From positions 104,578-168,577 of the forward strand of contig JACVZW010000083.1 in NCBI GenBank assembly GCA_014654775.1: 64,000 nucleotides of DNA. The letters are read 5' to 3'. This stretch comes from Paracoccaceae bacterium. Lineage in GTDB: Bacteria; Pseudomonadota; Alphaproteobacteria; Rhodobacterales; Rhodobacteraceae. Both the position numbers and the translations under genes were made by a program. Positions 52,569 to 61,085 of this stretch are shown one piece after another. Each line of letters opens with the position of its first letter. Position 1 is the first letter of the stretch. Below the pieces are notes generated by a model, which worked only from the letters and a program-made list of their open reading frames with translations, was not told the DNA's origin and ran no database searches.

Positions 52569-53624
52569 TTATTCCAGTCCCAGCATCCGCCGGTTCGCCG
52601 CCCGGTCCGTCCCCGCATCCGCGAAGTCGTCAAAGGCCTTTTCCGTCACCCGGATGATGTGGTTTCTCACGAACTCTGCCCCTTCCCGCGCCCCGTCCTC
52701 GGGGTGCTTCAGGCAGCATTCCCATTCCACCACCGCCCAGCCGTCAAAGCCGTATTGCGTCAGCTTCGAGAAGATCCCCACGAAATCCGCCTGCCCGTCG
52801 CCGGGGCTGCGGAAGCGACCAGCGCGGTTCGCCCAAGATTGATAGCCGCCATAGACGCCCTGCCGACCCGTCGGGTTCAACTCGGCATCCTTGACGTGGA
52901 ACATCCGGATTCGGTCGTGGTAGATGTCGATATGTTCAAGATAATCAAGATGTTGCAGCACGTAATGCGACGGGTCATACAGCATGCAGGCCCGCGCATG
53001 CCCCTTCACCCGATCAAGGAACATCTCGTAGGACACCCCGTCATGCAGGTCTTCGCCGGGGTGGATTTCATAACAGACATCGACCCCCATCTCTTCGGCA
53101 TGGTTCAGGATCGGCAACCAGCGGCGGGCCAATTCGTCGAAGGCCTCTTCGATCAGGCCCGCCGGGCGCTGCGGCCACGGATAGACATAGGGCCATGCCA
53201 AGGCCCCCGAAAAGGTCGCATGGGCCGTCAGGCCAAGGTTGCGGCTGGCGGTCAGGGCCTTCTTCACCTGATCGGTCGCCCACTCCGCCCGCGCCTTAGG
53301 GTTGCCGCGCACCGCAGGGGCCGCAAAGCCGTCAAAGGCCGCGTCATAGGCCGGGTGAACGGCAACCAACTGCCCCTGCAGATGGGTCGAAAGCTCGGTC
53401 ACCGCGATGCCCGCCTCGGCGGCCTCGCCCTTGAACGTGTCGCAGTAATCTCTTGACGCTGCGGCCTTTTCCAGATCGAACAGCCGCCCGTCCCAGCTTG
53501 GCACCTGCACGCCCGCATAGCCGCAATCGGCGGCCCAGCGGGTGATCGACTTCCACGAATTGAACGGCGCGGCATCGCCCGCGAATTGCGCCAGAAACAG
53601 CGCGGGGCCCTTGATCGTCTTCAT
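52569..53624 (-). CDS. Xylose-isomerase-like TIM-barrel sugar epimerase/isomerase
   Basis: A 351-residue AP-endonuclease-2/xylose-isomerase-like TIM barrel. Metal-binding pattern: VTELSTHLQGQLVAVHPAYD, CYEIHPGEDLHDG (Glu ligand), ACMLYDPSHYVLQHLD (Asp/His), IRMFHVKDAELNPTG (His-x-Lys-Asp), WAVVEWECCLKHPE (final Glu). ATG 53624 has GGAGGAG 6 nt upstream. It is the first gene of the leftward operon with the oxidoreductase. The substrate class (inositol, keto-sugar or similar) is inferred only from the pair. Confidence 0.9.
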   Translation of the reverse strand: MKTIKGPALFLAQFAGDAAPFNSWKSITRWAADCGYAGVQVPSWDGRLFDLEKAAASRDYCDTFKGEAAEAGIAVTELSTHLQGQLVAVHPAYDAAFDGFAAPAVRGNPKARAEWATDQVKKALTASRNLGLTAHATFSGALAWPYVYPWPQRPAGLIEEAFDELARRWLPILNHAEEMGVDVCYEIHPGEDLHDGVSYEMFLDRVKGHARACMLYDPSHYVLQHLDYLEHIDIYHDRIRMFHVKDAELNPTGRQGVYGGYQSWANRAGRFRSPGDGQADFVGIFSKLTQYGFDGWAVVEWECCLKHPEDGAREGAEFVRNHIIRVTEKAFDDFADAGTDRAANRRMLGLE

Positions 53625-53804
53625 CGCTTCTCCTCCTTGCGACTGCGACTGGCACGGGGCGGCGGCCGGGGCGCGCGCCCGTTCTGCTGCGGCGCTGCGA
53701 TCCCGTGGCGGCGGTCCTCCCCGTCCTTCCGCATCTGATCCGCTGACCGGAATTTCGGCAAGGAAAATGACGGGGCAACCGCGGCGCGATCGGTCGCTTT
53801 GCAA

Positions 53805-53812
53805 CTTGATCA
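53805..53812. promoter_or_regulatory. TTGATCAA palindrome in the epimerase-GntR divergent gap
   Basis: ACTTGATCAAATCC contains the 8-bp palindrome TTGATCAA, 60 bp before the GntR gene. The same TTGATCAAAT string recurs at 54672-54681 before the aminotransferase gene, making it a candidate operator of the GntR regulator. Confidence 0.45.
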
Positions 53813-53871
53813 AATCCGTGCGGGCGCGTTACCTGTCGCCCTAGGGCAGGGCAGAGGGGGCGGCAGGACCG

Positions 53872-54531
53872 ATGGACGATCAGACGCGCAAGATCCCGTC
53901 GCATGAAGTGACCTATGCGCGGCTTCGCGACATGATCCTGTTCGGCCATCTGCAGCCGGGGCAGCCCGTCACGATCCAAGGTCTGATCCGCGATCTCGAC
54001 GCAGGCATGACCCCGGTGCGCGAGGCGATCCGCCGCCTGACCGCCGAAGGCGCGCTGCTGCCGCAAGGGAACCGCCGCGTGGCGGTGCCACAACTCACAC
54101 CCGCCCTCCTTGACCAACTCGCCTTCGTCCGCCTGACGGTGGAGCCAAAGCTGGCCGACCTCGCCGGAGCCTATCTGACGCCGGCGCTGATCGACCGGCT
54201 GGAGACGATCGACGATCACGTCGACCGCGCCATCCGCGCAGGCCTGGTGTCGGATTACCTTGAGGCCAACCACGCCTTCCACTTCGCGCTCTATGAGGCG
54301 TCCGAGGCCCCGATCCTTGTCGACATCGCGCGGGGCCTCTGGCTGCGCTTCGGCCCCTCGCTGCGGGTGGTTTGCGCGCGCTATGGTGCCGCCGCACTGC
54401 CCGACCGGCATGAAGAGGCGCTCGCCGCCATGCGGGCGGGCGACAGGGCAGGGCTGGCGCGCGCCATCGAGAATGACATCCAGCAAGGCATCGACCAGAT
54501 CCGACAGGCGCAGGCCGAAGGCGGCGTCTGA
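53872..54531 (+). CDS. GntR-family regulator, FadR/FCD subfamily
   Basis: A 219-residue regulator. N-terminal winged helix (about 10-75): YARLRDMILFGHLQPGQPVTIQGLIRD, then MTPVREAIRRLTAEGALLPQGNRRVAVPQL, the GntR signature. The C-terminal FCD helical domain (about 85-210) has VRLTVEPKLADLAGAYLT, NHAFHFALYEASE and RHEEALAAMRAGDRAGLARAIENDI, with metal-binding Asp/His positions typical of FCD. Divergent from the epimerase/oxidoreductase operon, so it probably controls it in response to a small carboxylate or sugar acid. Confidence 0.9.
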   Translation: MDDQTRKIPSHEVTYARLRDMILFGHLQPGQPVTIQGLIRDLDAGMTPVREAIRRLTAEGALLPQGNRRVAVPQLTPALLDQLAFVRLTVEPKLADLAGAYLTPALIDRLETIDDHVDRAIRAGLVSDYLEANHAFHFALYEASEAPILVDIARGLWLRFGPSLRVVCARYGAAALPDRHEEALAAMRAGDRAGLARAIENDIQQGIDQIRQAQAEGGV

Positions 54532-54561
54532 CCGCGCCAAGCCGTTGCGACCGTTCGCTGC

Positions 54562-54607
54562 GTGCCCACAGTTTGCGGCACAGAAGGCGGCACAGAACAG
54601 GGCACAG
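54562..54607 (+). repeat. 46-bp direct repeat, right copy
   Basis: Right partner of the repeat at 51294-51339: GTGCCCACAGTTTGC start, AGGGCACAG end. It begins 31 bp after the GntR stop. Same orientation as the left copy. Confidence 0.85.
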
Positions 54608-54670
54608 ACAATTCTGGCCAAATCCCTGAAATGGAAGCCCATTTTCGGGCCAATGGGCACCCGCCCTACA

Positions 54671-54682
54671 ATTTGATCAAAT
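54671..54682. promoter_or_regulatory. ATTTGATCAAAT palindrome upstream of the aminotransferase gene
   Basis: A perfect 12-bp palindrome ATTTGATCAAAT lies 85 bp before the start codon of the aminotransferase gene, sharing TTGATCAAAT with the site at 53805. AT-rich in a GC-rich region. Confidence 0.5.
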
Positions 54683-54766
54683 TTCTTGAAGGGCGGTCTG
54701 TTTGACCCTATGCTGACGCCTGAACCTGCCATCCGGGCGGGCGATGATTCCGCGAGGGCCGTTTCC

Positions 54767-56167
54767 ATGAACATGATCACCAACCACCTGCCCACGGCAG
54801 AGCTTCAGGCGCTGGACGCGGCGCATCACATGCACCCGTTCACGGATTCGAACGGTCTCGCCGCCAAGGGCGCGCGGGTGATCACGCGCGGCAAGGGCGT
54901 CTGGCTGACCGACAGCGAAGGCAACCAGATCATCGACGGCATGGCGGGCCTGTGGTGCGTCAACATCGGCTATGGCCGCAAGGAACTGGCCGAGGTCGCG
55001 GCGCGCCAAATGGAAGAACTGGCCTATTACAACACCTTCTTCCAGACGACCCATGTCCCCGCCATCGCGCTGGCCGCGAAACTGGCGGAACTGGCCCCCG
55101 GCGATCTGAACCACGTCTTCTTCGCAGGCTCGGGGTCCGAGGCGAACGACACCAACATCCGCCTTGTCCGCCGCTATTGGCAGGTCAAAGGCCAGCCCGA
55201 CAAGCGCATCATCATCGCCCGCAAGAACGGCTATCACGGCTCCACCATGGGCGGCGGCAGCCTTGGCGGCATGACCCCGATCCACGCCCATGGCGGCAAG
55301 ATCGACGGCATCGTCCATATCGATCAGCCCTATTGGTGGGGCGAGGGCGGCGCGATGACCGAAGCCGATTTCGGCATCGAACGCGCCAAGCAGCTTGAAG
55401 ACAAGATCCTTGAACTCGGCGTCGAAAACGTCGCGGCCTTCATCGGTGAGCCGATCCAAGGGGCAGGCGGCGTGATCGTTCCGCCCGCGACCTACTGGCC
55501 TGAAATCCAACGGATTTGCGACAAATACGGCATCCTTCTGATCGCCGATGAAGTGATCACGGGCTTCGGTCGCACGGGCAATTGGTTCGGCTCGCAGACC
55601 TTCGGGATCAAGCCGCATATCATGACCATCGCAAAGGGCCTGTCCTCTGGCTATCAGCCCATCGGCGGCTCCATCGTCTGCGATGACGTCGCGGCGGTCG
55701 TGGCCGAAGGCGGCGAATTCTTCCACGGCTATACCTATTCCGGTCACCCCGTCGCAGCGGCGGTCGCGCTGGAAAACCTGCGGATCATTCAGGAAGAGGG
55801 GATCGTGGAACATGTCCGCGACGTGGCCCATCCCTACCTCAAGGAACGCTGGGACGCGCTGACCGACCACCCGCTGGTGGGCGAGGCAAAGCTTGTGGGC
55901 CTGATGGGATCCATCGCCCTGACGCCGGACAAGGCCAAGCGCGCCAAATTCGCCTCCGAGGCCGGCACGGTGGGCCTGCGGACGCGCGAGCGGTGCTTTG
56001 CCAACAACCTGATCATGCGCCATGTCGGCGACCGGATGATCATCGCCCCGCCGCTGGTCATCACCCCGGCCGAGATCGACCAACTTATTGAACGCGCGAA
56101 GAAATCGCTGGACGAAAGCTATGCCGGGCTGAAGGCCGACGGTCTGTTGGTGGCCAAGGCCGACTGA
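54767..56167 (+). CDS. Class III aminotransferase, putrescine/polyamine-pyruvate type (SpuC-like)
   Basis: A 466-residue PLP omega-transaminase. Characteristic stretches: HHMHPFTDSNGLAAKGARVI, MAGLWCVNIGYGRKELAEVA, YYNTFFQTTHVPAIALAAKL, VFFAGSGSEANDTNIRLVRR, NGYHGSTMGGGSLGGM, and the PLP region LLIADEVITGFGRTGNWFGSQ with lysine in MTIAKGLSSGYQPIGG. Closest known match by eye is SpuC, which transfers the amino group of putrescine to pyruvate; other amines are possible. ATG 54767 is preferred to the frame opening at 54686. A polyamine-type binding protein lies 11 kb away. Confidence 0.87.
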   Translation: MNMITNHLPTAELQALDAAHHMHPFTDSNGLAAKGARVITRGKGVWLTDSEGNQIIDGMAGLWCVNIGYGRKELAEVAARQMEELAYYNTFFQTTHVPAIALAAKLAELAPGDLNHVFFAGSGSEANDTNIRLVRRYWQVKGQPDKRIIIARKNGYHGSTMGGGSLGGMTPIHAHGGKIDGIVHIDQPYWWGEGGAMTEADFGIERAKQLEDKILELGVENVAAFIGEPIQGAGGVIVPPATYWPEIQRICDKYGILLIADEVITGFGRTGNWFGSQTFGIKPHIMTIAKGLSSGYQPIGGSIVCDDVAAVVAEGGEFFHGYTYSGHPVAAAVALENLRIIQEEGIVEHVRDVAHPYLKERWDALTDHPLVGEAKLVGLMGSIALTPDKAKRAKFASEAGTVGLRTRERCFANNLIMRHVGDRMIIAPPLVITPAEIDQLIERAKKSLDESYAGLKADGLLVAKAD

Positions 56168-56212
56168 CCACGGACCCAGCAGCGCGCGCAGCACCACGCC
56201 AGCGGTTGTTTA

Positions 56213-56250
56213 CAAAGGCCCGGAAAAAGCGTATGCTATCCGGGCCTTTG
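56213..56250 (+). terminator. Intrinsic terminator after the aminotransferase gene
   Basis: CAAAGGCCCGGA (56213-56224) and TCCGGGCCTTTG (56239-56250) form a perfect 12-bp stem with a 14-nt loop, followed by the T-rich GTTGTGTTTG. Confidence 0.75.
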
Positions 56251-56274
56251 GTTGTGTTTGAACAGGTGCGAGTG

Positions 56275-57288
56275 ATGAAGGTTCTTATGGGCGGCGCTGC
56301 CGCCTTGGCTTTGGCCGTTATGGCAGGCCAGACGGTTGCAGGCGGAATGGATGTCCCCGACGCGGATATCTCCGCGATCTCCGAAAGCGATACGGGCAGC
56401 GATACGGGCGCAGAGGATGGCCCGAAAGACGGGACCGACGGGCCGCGCTCGGACGGCACCGACGCGGGCGAGACCGACGCAGGCGACACCGATGCCGGCG
56501 ATGCTGATACGGGTGAGACGCACGCGGACGAGACGGGCGAGACTGGCACCAATACCCACGACACCGCGTCTGAAGAAGAGCCGTCCTTTAATGTAACCGG
56601 CTTCCTTGACGGCGAATGGTCCGACGATTTTAAGGGCGAGATCGTCCATGACGACGATACCGCCGATGGCACTGGCACCGAAGACACAGCCGATACCGGC
56701 ACCGACGATACCGCAAACAGTGGCACAGAGGGCGCCACGGACGATACCGCAGACGGCGGCACAGAGGACAGGGAAACCGGCGACACCCCTCTCTATGACC
56801 AGCACGTGATGGACGACACCGTGGGCGGTGTCACCGACGAAATCGATACCAACCTTGTAACGGATATCGGCGTGTTCCTTCCGCAGGACGGCACCGAAGG
56901 CGACACAGGCGACGGCAGCGAAGGCGGCGCGGGCGACAGCACCGATGGCGACAGCACCGAAGGCGACACGGGCGACAGCACCGATGACAGCACCGATACC
57001 ACTACGGATAGTGATACAGAGTGGCCAATCGACTATACTTCGTATGGTCCCATCGAAGACAGCCTGCCAGATGTGATGATCACGATCACGTCTGAACCGC
57101 AGTCACAGCCAGATATGCTGGACGGGATCGCCGAGATTGTCCTGCAGCCCACCGCCTCGGCACCGCCGGGCGCGCCGGGTCTCGCGCCGGATCTCGGCGT
57201 CGCGGATATCGGTGCCGCGTCTCCGCCGAACGATGACGGGACGGACTGCGTCTTCAGACCAGATCGCCGCGCCGTCATCTGCGACTGA
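56275..57288 (+). CDS. Exported low-complexity acidic protein rich in Asp/Thr/Gly repeats
   Basis: A 337-residue protein: signal peptide (about 1-22, MKVLMGGAAALALAVMAGQT ending VAG), then about 240 residues of acidic low-complexity sequence. Short units repeat (GDTDAGDADTG, TGTEDTADTGTDD, DSTDGDSTEGDTGDST), interrupted by two ordered-looking blocks: PSFNVTGFLDGEWSDDFKGE near residue 105 and DNQ-free VTDIGVFLPQ near 200. The C-terminal 60 residues are Pro/Ala-rich and end with a two-Cys motif CVFRPDRRAVICD. ATG 56275 gives the signal peptide. Function unknown; acidity suggests divalent-cation binding or a hydrophilic surface linker. The terminator before it and the gap to cysK suggest an independent gene. 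Confidence 0.7.
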   Translation: MKVLMGGAAALALAVMAGQTVAGGMDVPDADISAISESDTGSDTGAEDGPKDGTDGPRSDGTDAGETDAGDTDAGDADTGETHADETGETGTNTHDTASEEEPSFNVTGFLDGEWSDDFKGEIVHDDDTADGTGTEDTADTGTDDTANSGTEGATDDTADGGTEDRETGDTPLYDQHVMDDTVGGVTDEIDTNLVTDIGVFLPQDGTEGDTGDGSEGGAGDSTDGDSTEGDTGDSTDDSTDTTTDSDTEWPIDYTSYGPIEDSLPDVMITITSEPQSQPDMLDGIAEIVLQPTASAPPGAPGLAPDLGVADIGAASPPNDDGTDCVFRPDRRAVICD

Positions 57289-57468
57289 ACGGGCCACCGG
57301 ATCGCCCCCGCTAGGCAGGCCCCTTGGCCTGCCGCCCCCATCCGCCGGACCCGCTCCTGACCGGACCTCGGGTCCGCTATGGGTGAAACCGCCGGTCCTG
57401 CCTGCATGGCTTGAGATTTCCACCGCCCGCGCCTACACGTTGGGCAGAGCGGAAAAAGGAACGCACCG

Positions 57469-58503
57469 ATGCGGATTCACAGCGATCTGGCCGACACGAT
57501 CGGCAACACGCCCCTGATCAAGCTGAAGCATGCCAGCGAGATGACGGGCTGCACGATCCTTGGCAAGTGCGAATTCCTCAATCCCGGCCAATCGGTGAAG
57601 GATCGCGCCGCGCTCTACATCATCCGCGATGCCGTGGCGCGGGGGGCGCTGAAACCCGGCGGCACGATCGTCGAAGGGACGGCGGGCAACACCGGCATCG
57701 GTCTGGCCCTGGTGGGCGCCTCCATGGGCTTCCGCACGGTCATCGTGATCCCCGAGACGCAAAGTCAGGAAAAGAAGGACATGCTGCGTCTGGCGGGGGC
57801 GGAGCTGGTGCAGGTCCCGGCCGCGCCCTATCGCAACCCCAACAACTACGTGCGCTATTCCGGCCGTCTGGCCGAGGCGCTGGCGCGCACCGAACCCAAT
57901 GGCGCGGTCTGGGCAAACCAGTTCGACAACGTTGCCAACCGGCAGGCACATATCGAGACGACGGGGCCGGAAATCTGGGAACAGACGGGCGGCAAGGTCG
58001 ACGGCTTCATCTGCGCCGTGGGGTCGGGCGGCACGCTTGCGGGCGTGGGCATGGCGCTGCATCCCAAGGGGGTGAAGATCGGTCTGGCCGACCCCGAGGG
58101 GGCGGCACTGCATTCCTTCTACACCGAAGGCAAGCTGGACGCGCCCGGCACCTCTATCACCGAAGGCATCGGGCAGGGGCGCATCACGGCAAACCTTGAA
58201 GGGTTCCGCCCCGATTACAGCTATCGCATCCCGGATGCAGAGGCGCTGCCCCTCGTCTTCGACATGTTGATGGAGGAAGGCATCTGCCTTGGCGGATCGT
58301 CGGGCATCAACATCGCCGGGGCGATCCGCATGGCCAAGGATATGGGGCCCGGGCACACGATCGTGACGATCCTGTGCGATTACGGCAACCGCTATCAGTC
58401 CAAGCTCTACAACCCGACCTTCCTGAAGGAAAAGGGATTGCCGGTGCCCGAATGGCTGGACCGCGCCCCGCGCGCCATCCCCACCGTCTTCGAGGACGCA
58501 TGA
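57469..58503 (+). CDS. cysK: Cysteine synthase A
   Basis: A 344-residue PLP enzyme that forms cysteine from O-acetylserine and sulfide. PLP lysine Lys44 in NPGQSVKDRAALYII, the substrate loop EGTAGNTGIGLALVGASMGF, and the C-terminal GGSSGINIAGAIRMAKDMGPG are present. Slightly longer than E. coli CysK, as in other Rhodobacterales. ATG 57469 follows AAAAAGGAACGCACCG. Stop overlaps the mechanosensitive channel gene by ATGA. In R. sphaeroides, cysK was linked with trgAB in tellurite resistance; here they are 6.4 kb apart. Confidence 0.93.
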   Translation: MRIHSDLADTIGNTPLIKLKHASEMTGCTILGKCEFLNPGQSVKDRAALYIIRDAVARGALKPGGTIVEGTAGNTGIGLALVGASMGFRTVIVIPETQSQEKKDMLRLAGAELVQVPAAPYRNPNNYVRYSGRLAEALARTEPNGAVWANQFDNVANRQAHIETTGPEIWEQTGGKVDGFICAVGSGGTLAGVGMALHPKGVKIGLADPEGAALHSFYTEGKLDAPGTSITEGIGQGRITANLEGFRPDYSYRIPDAEALPLVFDMLMEEGICLGGSSGINIAGAIRMAKDMGPGHTIVTILCDYGNRYQSKLYNPTFLKEKGLPVPEWLDRAPRAIPTVFEDA

Positions 58504-61085
58504 CAGGGCACGGGGGCCTGAGGGCCCTGCGATCCGCGCTGCTGCTGGTCGTGTTTCTGGCGCTGGGCGTTTCTCCCGGTTCGGTCATGGCTCAGCAGGC
58601 GGGCGGTGGCACGGCAAGTCCCAGTGCGACGCCGGAGCCGCAGCCTCAACCCGGCGTCGCCGTGGCCCCAAGGCCCGCCGCCCCTGCGGGGACGGCGGTG
58701 GTCGTGTCAAAAGGCGCGGGCAAGGCCAGCGGACCCGATTATGGGGCATGGGAGTTGCTCGCCGAACGGGCGGAAAATCTTCTGTCCAATCCCGAGACGG
58801 AAACGCGGGGGCTGGAGCTTCTGCGCAACCAATTGGTGACGGAGCGGGCCAAGTTCCTTGCCGCGCAGAACACCAATGCCGCCCGCATCGCCACCGTGCG
58901 CGAACAGATCGCCGCACTTGGCCCCGCCCCGCCTCAGGGCGAGACGGAGGCGCAGGAGGTCGCGTTGCGCCGTCAGCAACTGGCCGATCAACTCGTCCAA
59001 CTGCAGGCCCCGGGCCTAACGGCGGAAGAGGCCTTCCGCCGCGCCGATGGCCTGATCGGCGAGGTGGACCGCACCCTGCGCGAACGGCAGGCAAGCCAGC
59101 TTCTGCAACTTTGGCCGTCGCCCGTGAACCCGGCCAACTGGCCCGAGGCGGTTGTGGCCTTGGGGGATGTCACGGTCCGGCTCTGGACTGAAACCACCAC
59201 GCGCTGGACGCGCGGCGACGGGCGGCAGGCACTGTTCGACAACCTGCCCTTGATCCTGTTGCTGGCGGTGCTGGGCCTTGGTCTGATCACCCAGACACGG
59301 CGTGTGGCGATGATGTCGCAGGCGCGCCTGCCGCGTCCGCGCACGGCGCGGGGGCGGCGTGTGGTGGCCCTGCTCTTGTCGATGGTACAGGTCGTGCTGC
59401 CGGTCCTTGGCGCGATAGCGCTGGCCCGCGCCGTCGAGGCGACGGGCCTTGTCGGACCGGTCGGCACGGCGCTGGCCGAGGTGCTTCCCGCTGTCGTCTT
59501 CGCGCTGGTGGCCTCAAACTGGCTGGGTCATGCAGTGTTCCCGCTGGAAGAGGGGGACGAGGTATCCACACTCTTGGTCGCCGAACGGCGCGCCGAGGGC
59601 CGCTTCCTTGCCCGCAGCATCGGTCTCGTGCTGGCGGTTGAGGCCGTCCGCCACCTTCTTGTGGTCGAGGTGGGCGGCAGTGACACAGCCAATGCCGTGC
59701 TGGCATTTCCGGTCCTTGCGACAACGGCAGTCCTGATCTTCCGGATGGGGCAGTTGCTGCGCCGTCACGTGCGCAGCGTGCAGCAAGGTGAAGAAGGCCT
59801 GTCCTACGGGCTGCGCGTTCTGGGCCTTCTGGCGCGCGCTGTCATGCTGACAAGCGTGGCGGGCGTCGCGCTGGGCGCGGTGGGCTATCTGGCGGCGGCG
59901 ACGGCGCTGGTCTATCCGTCGGTTCTCTCGCTCGGCCTCGTCGCGGTGCTTTTCGTGCTCCAGCGGCTGGTCGCCGATCTCTACGGCCTCGTCACCCGGT
60001 CGGATGCGGCAGATCAGGAAGGGCTGGTCCCGGTCCTGATCGGCTTTGCGATGTCGGTCGCCTCGCTGCCCCTCTTTGCGGTGATCTGGGGCGCCCGCTG
60101 GGCCGAGATCACTGAACTCTGGCAGCGCTTCTTACAGGGCTTCCAGATCGGGGCGACGCGCGTGTCGCCAACCGATTTTCTGGTCTTCGCCATCATCTTC
60201 GGCGCGGGCTATGCGGTGACCCGTCTTCTGCAGGGGGCGCTGAAGGGCACGATCCTGCCGCGCACCTCGCTGGATCAGGGCGGACAGAATGCCGTCGTCT
60301 CGGGGACGGGCTATCTGGGAGTGTTCCTCGCCGCGCTGATCGCCATCAATTCCGCCGGGATCGACCTGTCGGGTCTGGCCATCGTCGCTGGTGCGCTGTC
60401 GGTCGGTATCGGTTTTGGCCTGCAGAACATCGTGTCGAACTTCGTCTCGGGCATCATCCTGCTGATCGAGCGCCCGGTGAGCGAGGGCGACTGGATCGAG
60501 GTCGGCAATGTGCAGGGTACGGTCAAGACGATCTCTGTCCGCTCCACCCGCATCCAGACCTTCGACCGCTCTGACGTCATCGTCCCCAACGCCGATCTTG
60601 TGACGCAAAGGGTGACGAACTGGACGCGGTTCAACCTGACCGGACGTCTGGTCGTGCCGGTTGCGGTCGTGCCGGGCTGCGACACAAGGCAAGTGGAGCG
60701 CGTCCTGCGCGAGATCGCCGAGGCGCAGCCGCTCGCCATCCTGAACCCGCCGCCGGTGATCGCCTTCATGGGCTTCGGCGCGGATTGCCTGAATTTCGAG
60801 ATGCGGATCATCCTGCGCGACGTGAATTTCTCGCTGCAGGTGCGCAGCGAAATCAACCACATGATCGTGCAGCGCTTTGCCGATGCAGGGATAGACATGC
60901 CGGGCGCGCGGAAGGCCGAGGCGGTGGCCGATGCGGCGGCCTTCTTCGCGGCCGAAATTGCGACCGATCCCGCTCCTGCCGCCAAACCGGCGCAGCAGAC
61001 TGGCCCGACCAGCGCCCGCGCCACTCCGGGCAAGAAGCGCTCGCCCGAGACCCGCGATCCGACCGAAAGGCAGGACTCCCCATGA
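58500..61085 (+). CDS. Large mechanosensitive ion channel (DUF3772-MscS)
   Basis: An 861-residue membrane protein: signal peptide (about 1-29, ending VMA-Q), a periplasmic coiled domain of DUF3772 type (about 60-240; NPETETRGLELLRNQLVTERAKF, FRRADGLIGEVDRTLRERQASQLLQL), and about ten membrane helices. The MscS domain follows at about 600-800, with GALSVGIGFGLQNIVSNFVSGIILLIERPVSEGDWIEVGNVQGTV (pore helix Gly/Ala pattern and beta domain) and VPNADLVTQRVTNWTR. Opens under membrane tension to release osmolytes. Start ATG 58500 overlaps the cysK stop and it overlaps alaX downstream, so cysK-mscS-alaX are one operon. Confidence 0.9.
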   Translation: MTGHGGLRALRSALLLVVFLALGVSPGSVMAQQAGGGTASPSATPEPQPQPGVAVAPRPAAPAGTAVVVSKGAGKASGPDYGAWELLAERAENLLSNPETETRGLELLRNQLVTERAKFLAAQNTNAARIATVREQIAALGPAPPQGETEAQEVALRRQQLADQLVQLQAPGLTAEEAFRRADGLIGEVDRTLRERQASQLLQLWPSPVNPANWPEAVVALGDVTVRLWTETTTRWTRGDGRQALFDNLPLILLLAVLGLGLITQTRRVAMMSQARLPRPRTARGRRVVALLLSMVQVVLPVLGAIALARAVEATGLVGPVGTALAEVLPAVVFALVASNWLGHAVFPLEEGDEVSTLLVAERRAEGRFLARSIGLVLAVEAVRHLLVVEVGGSDTANAVLAFPVLATTAVLIFRMGQLLRRHVRSVQQGEEGLSYGLRVLGLLARAVMLTSVAGVALGAVGYLAAATALVYPSVLSLGLVAVLFVLQRLVADLYGLVTRSDAADQEGLVPVLIGFAMSVASLPLFAVIWGARWAEITELWQRFLQGFQIGATRVSPTDFLVFAIIFGAGYAVTRLLQGALKGTILPRTSLDQGGQNAVVSGTGYLGVFLAALIAINSAGIDLSGLAIVAGALSVGIGFGLQNIVSNFVSGIILLIERPVSEGDWIEVGNVQGTVKTISVRSTRIQTFDRSDVIVPNADLVTQRVTNWTRFNLTGRLVVPVAVVPGCDTRQVERVLREIAEAQPLAILNPPPVIAFMGFGADCLNFEMRIILRDVNFSLQVRSEINHMIVQRFADAGIDMPGARKAEAVADAAAFFAAEIATDPAPAAKPAQQTGPTSARATPGKKRSPETRDPTERQDSP

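Noticed and set aside
51382..56167. A complete composite transposon carried by the 46-bp repeats
   Set aside because: The repeats contain no transposase and no terminal inverted repeats were found, so only a direct-repeat-bounded module is claimed.
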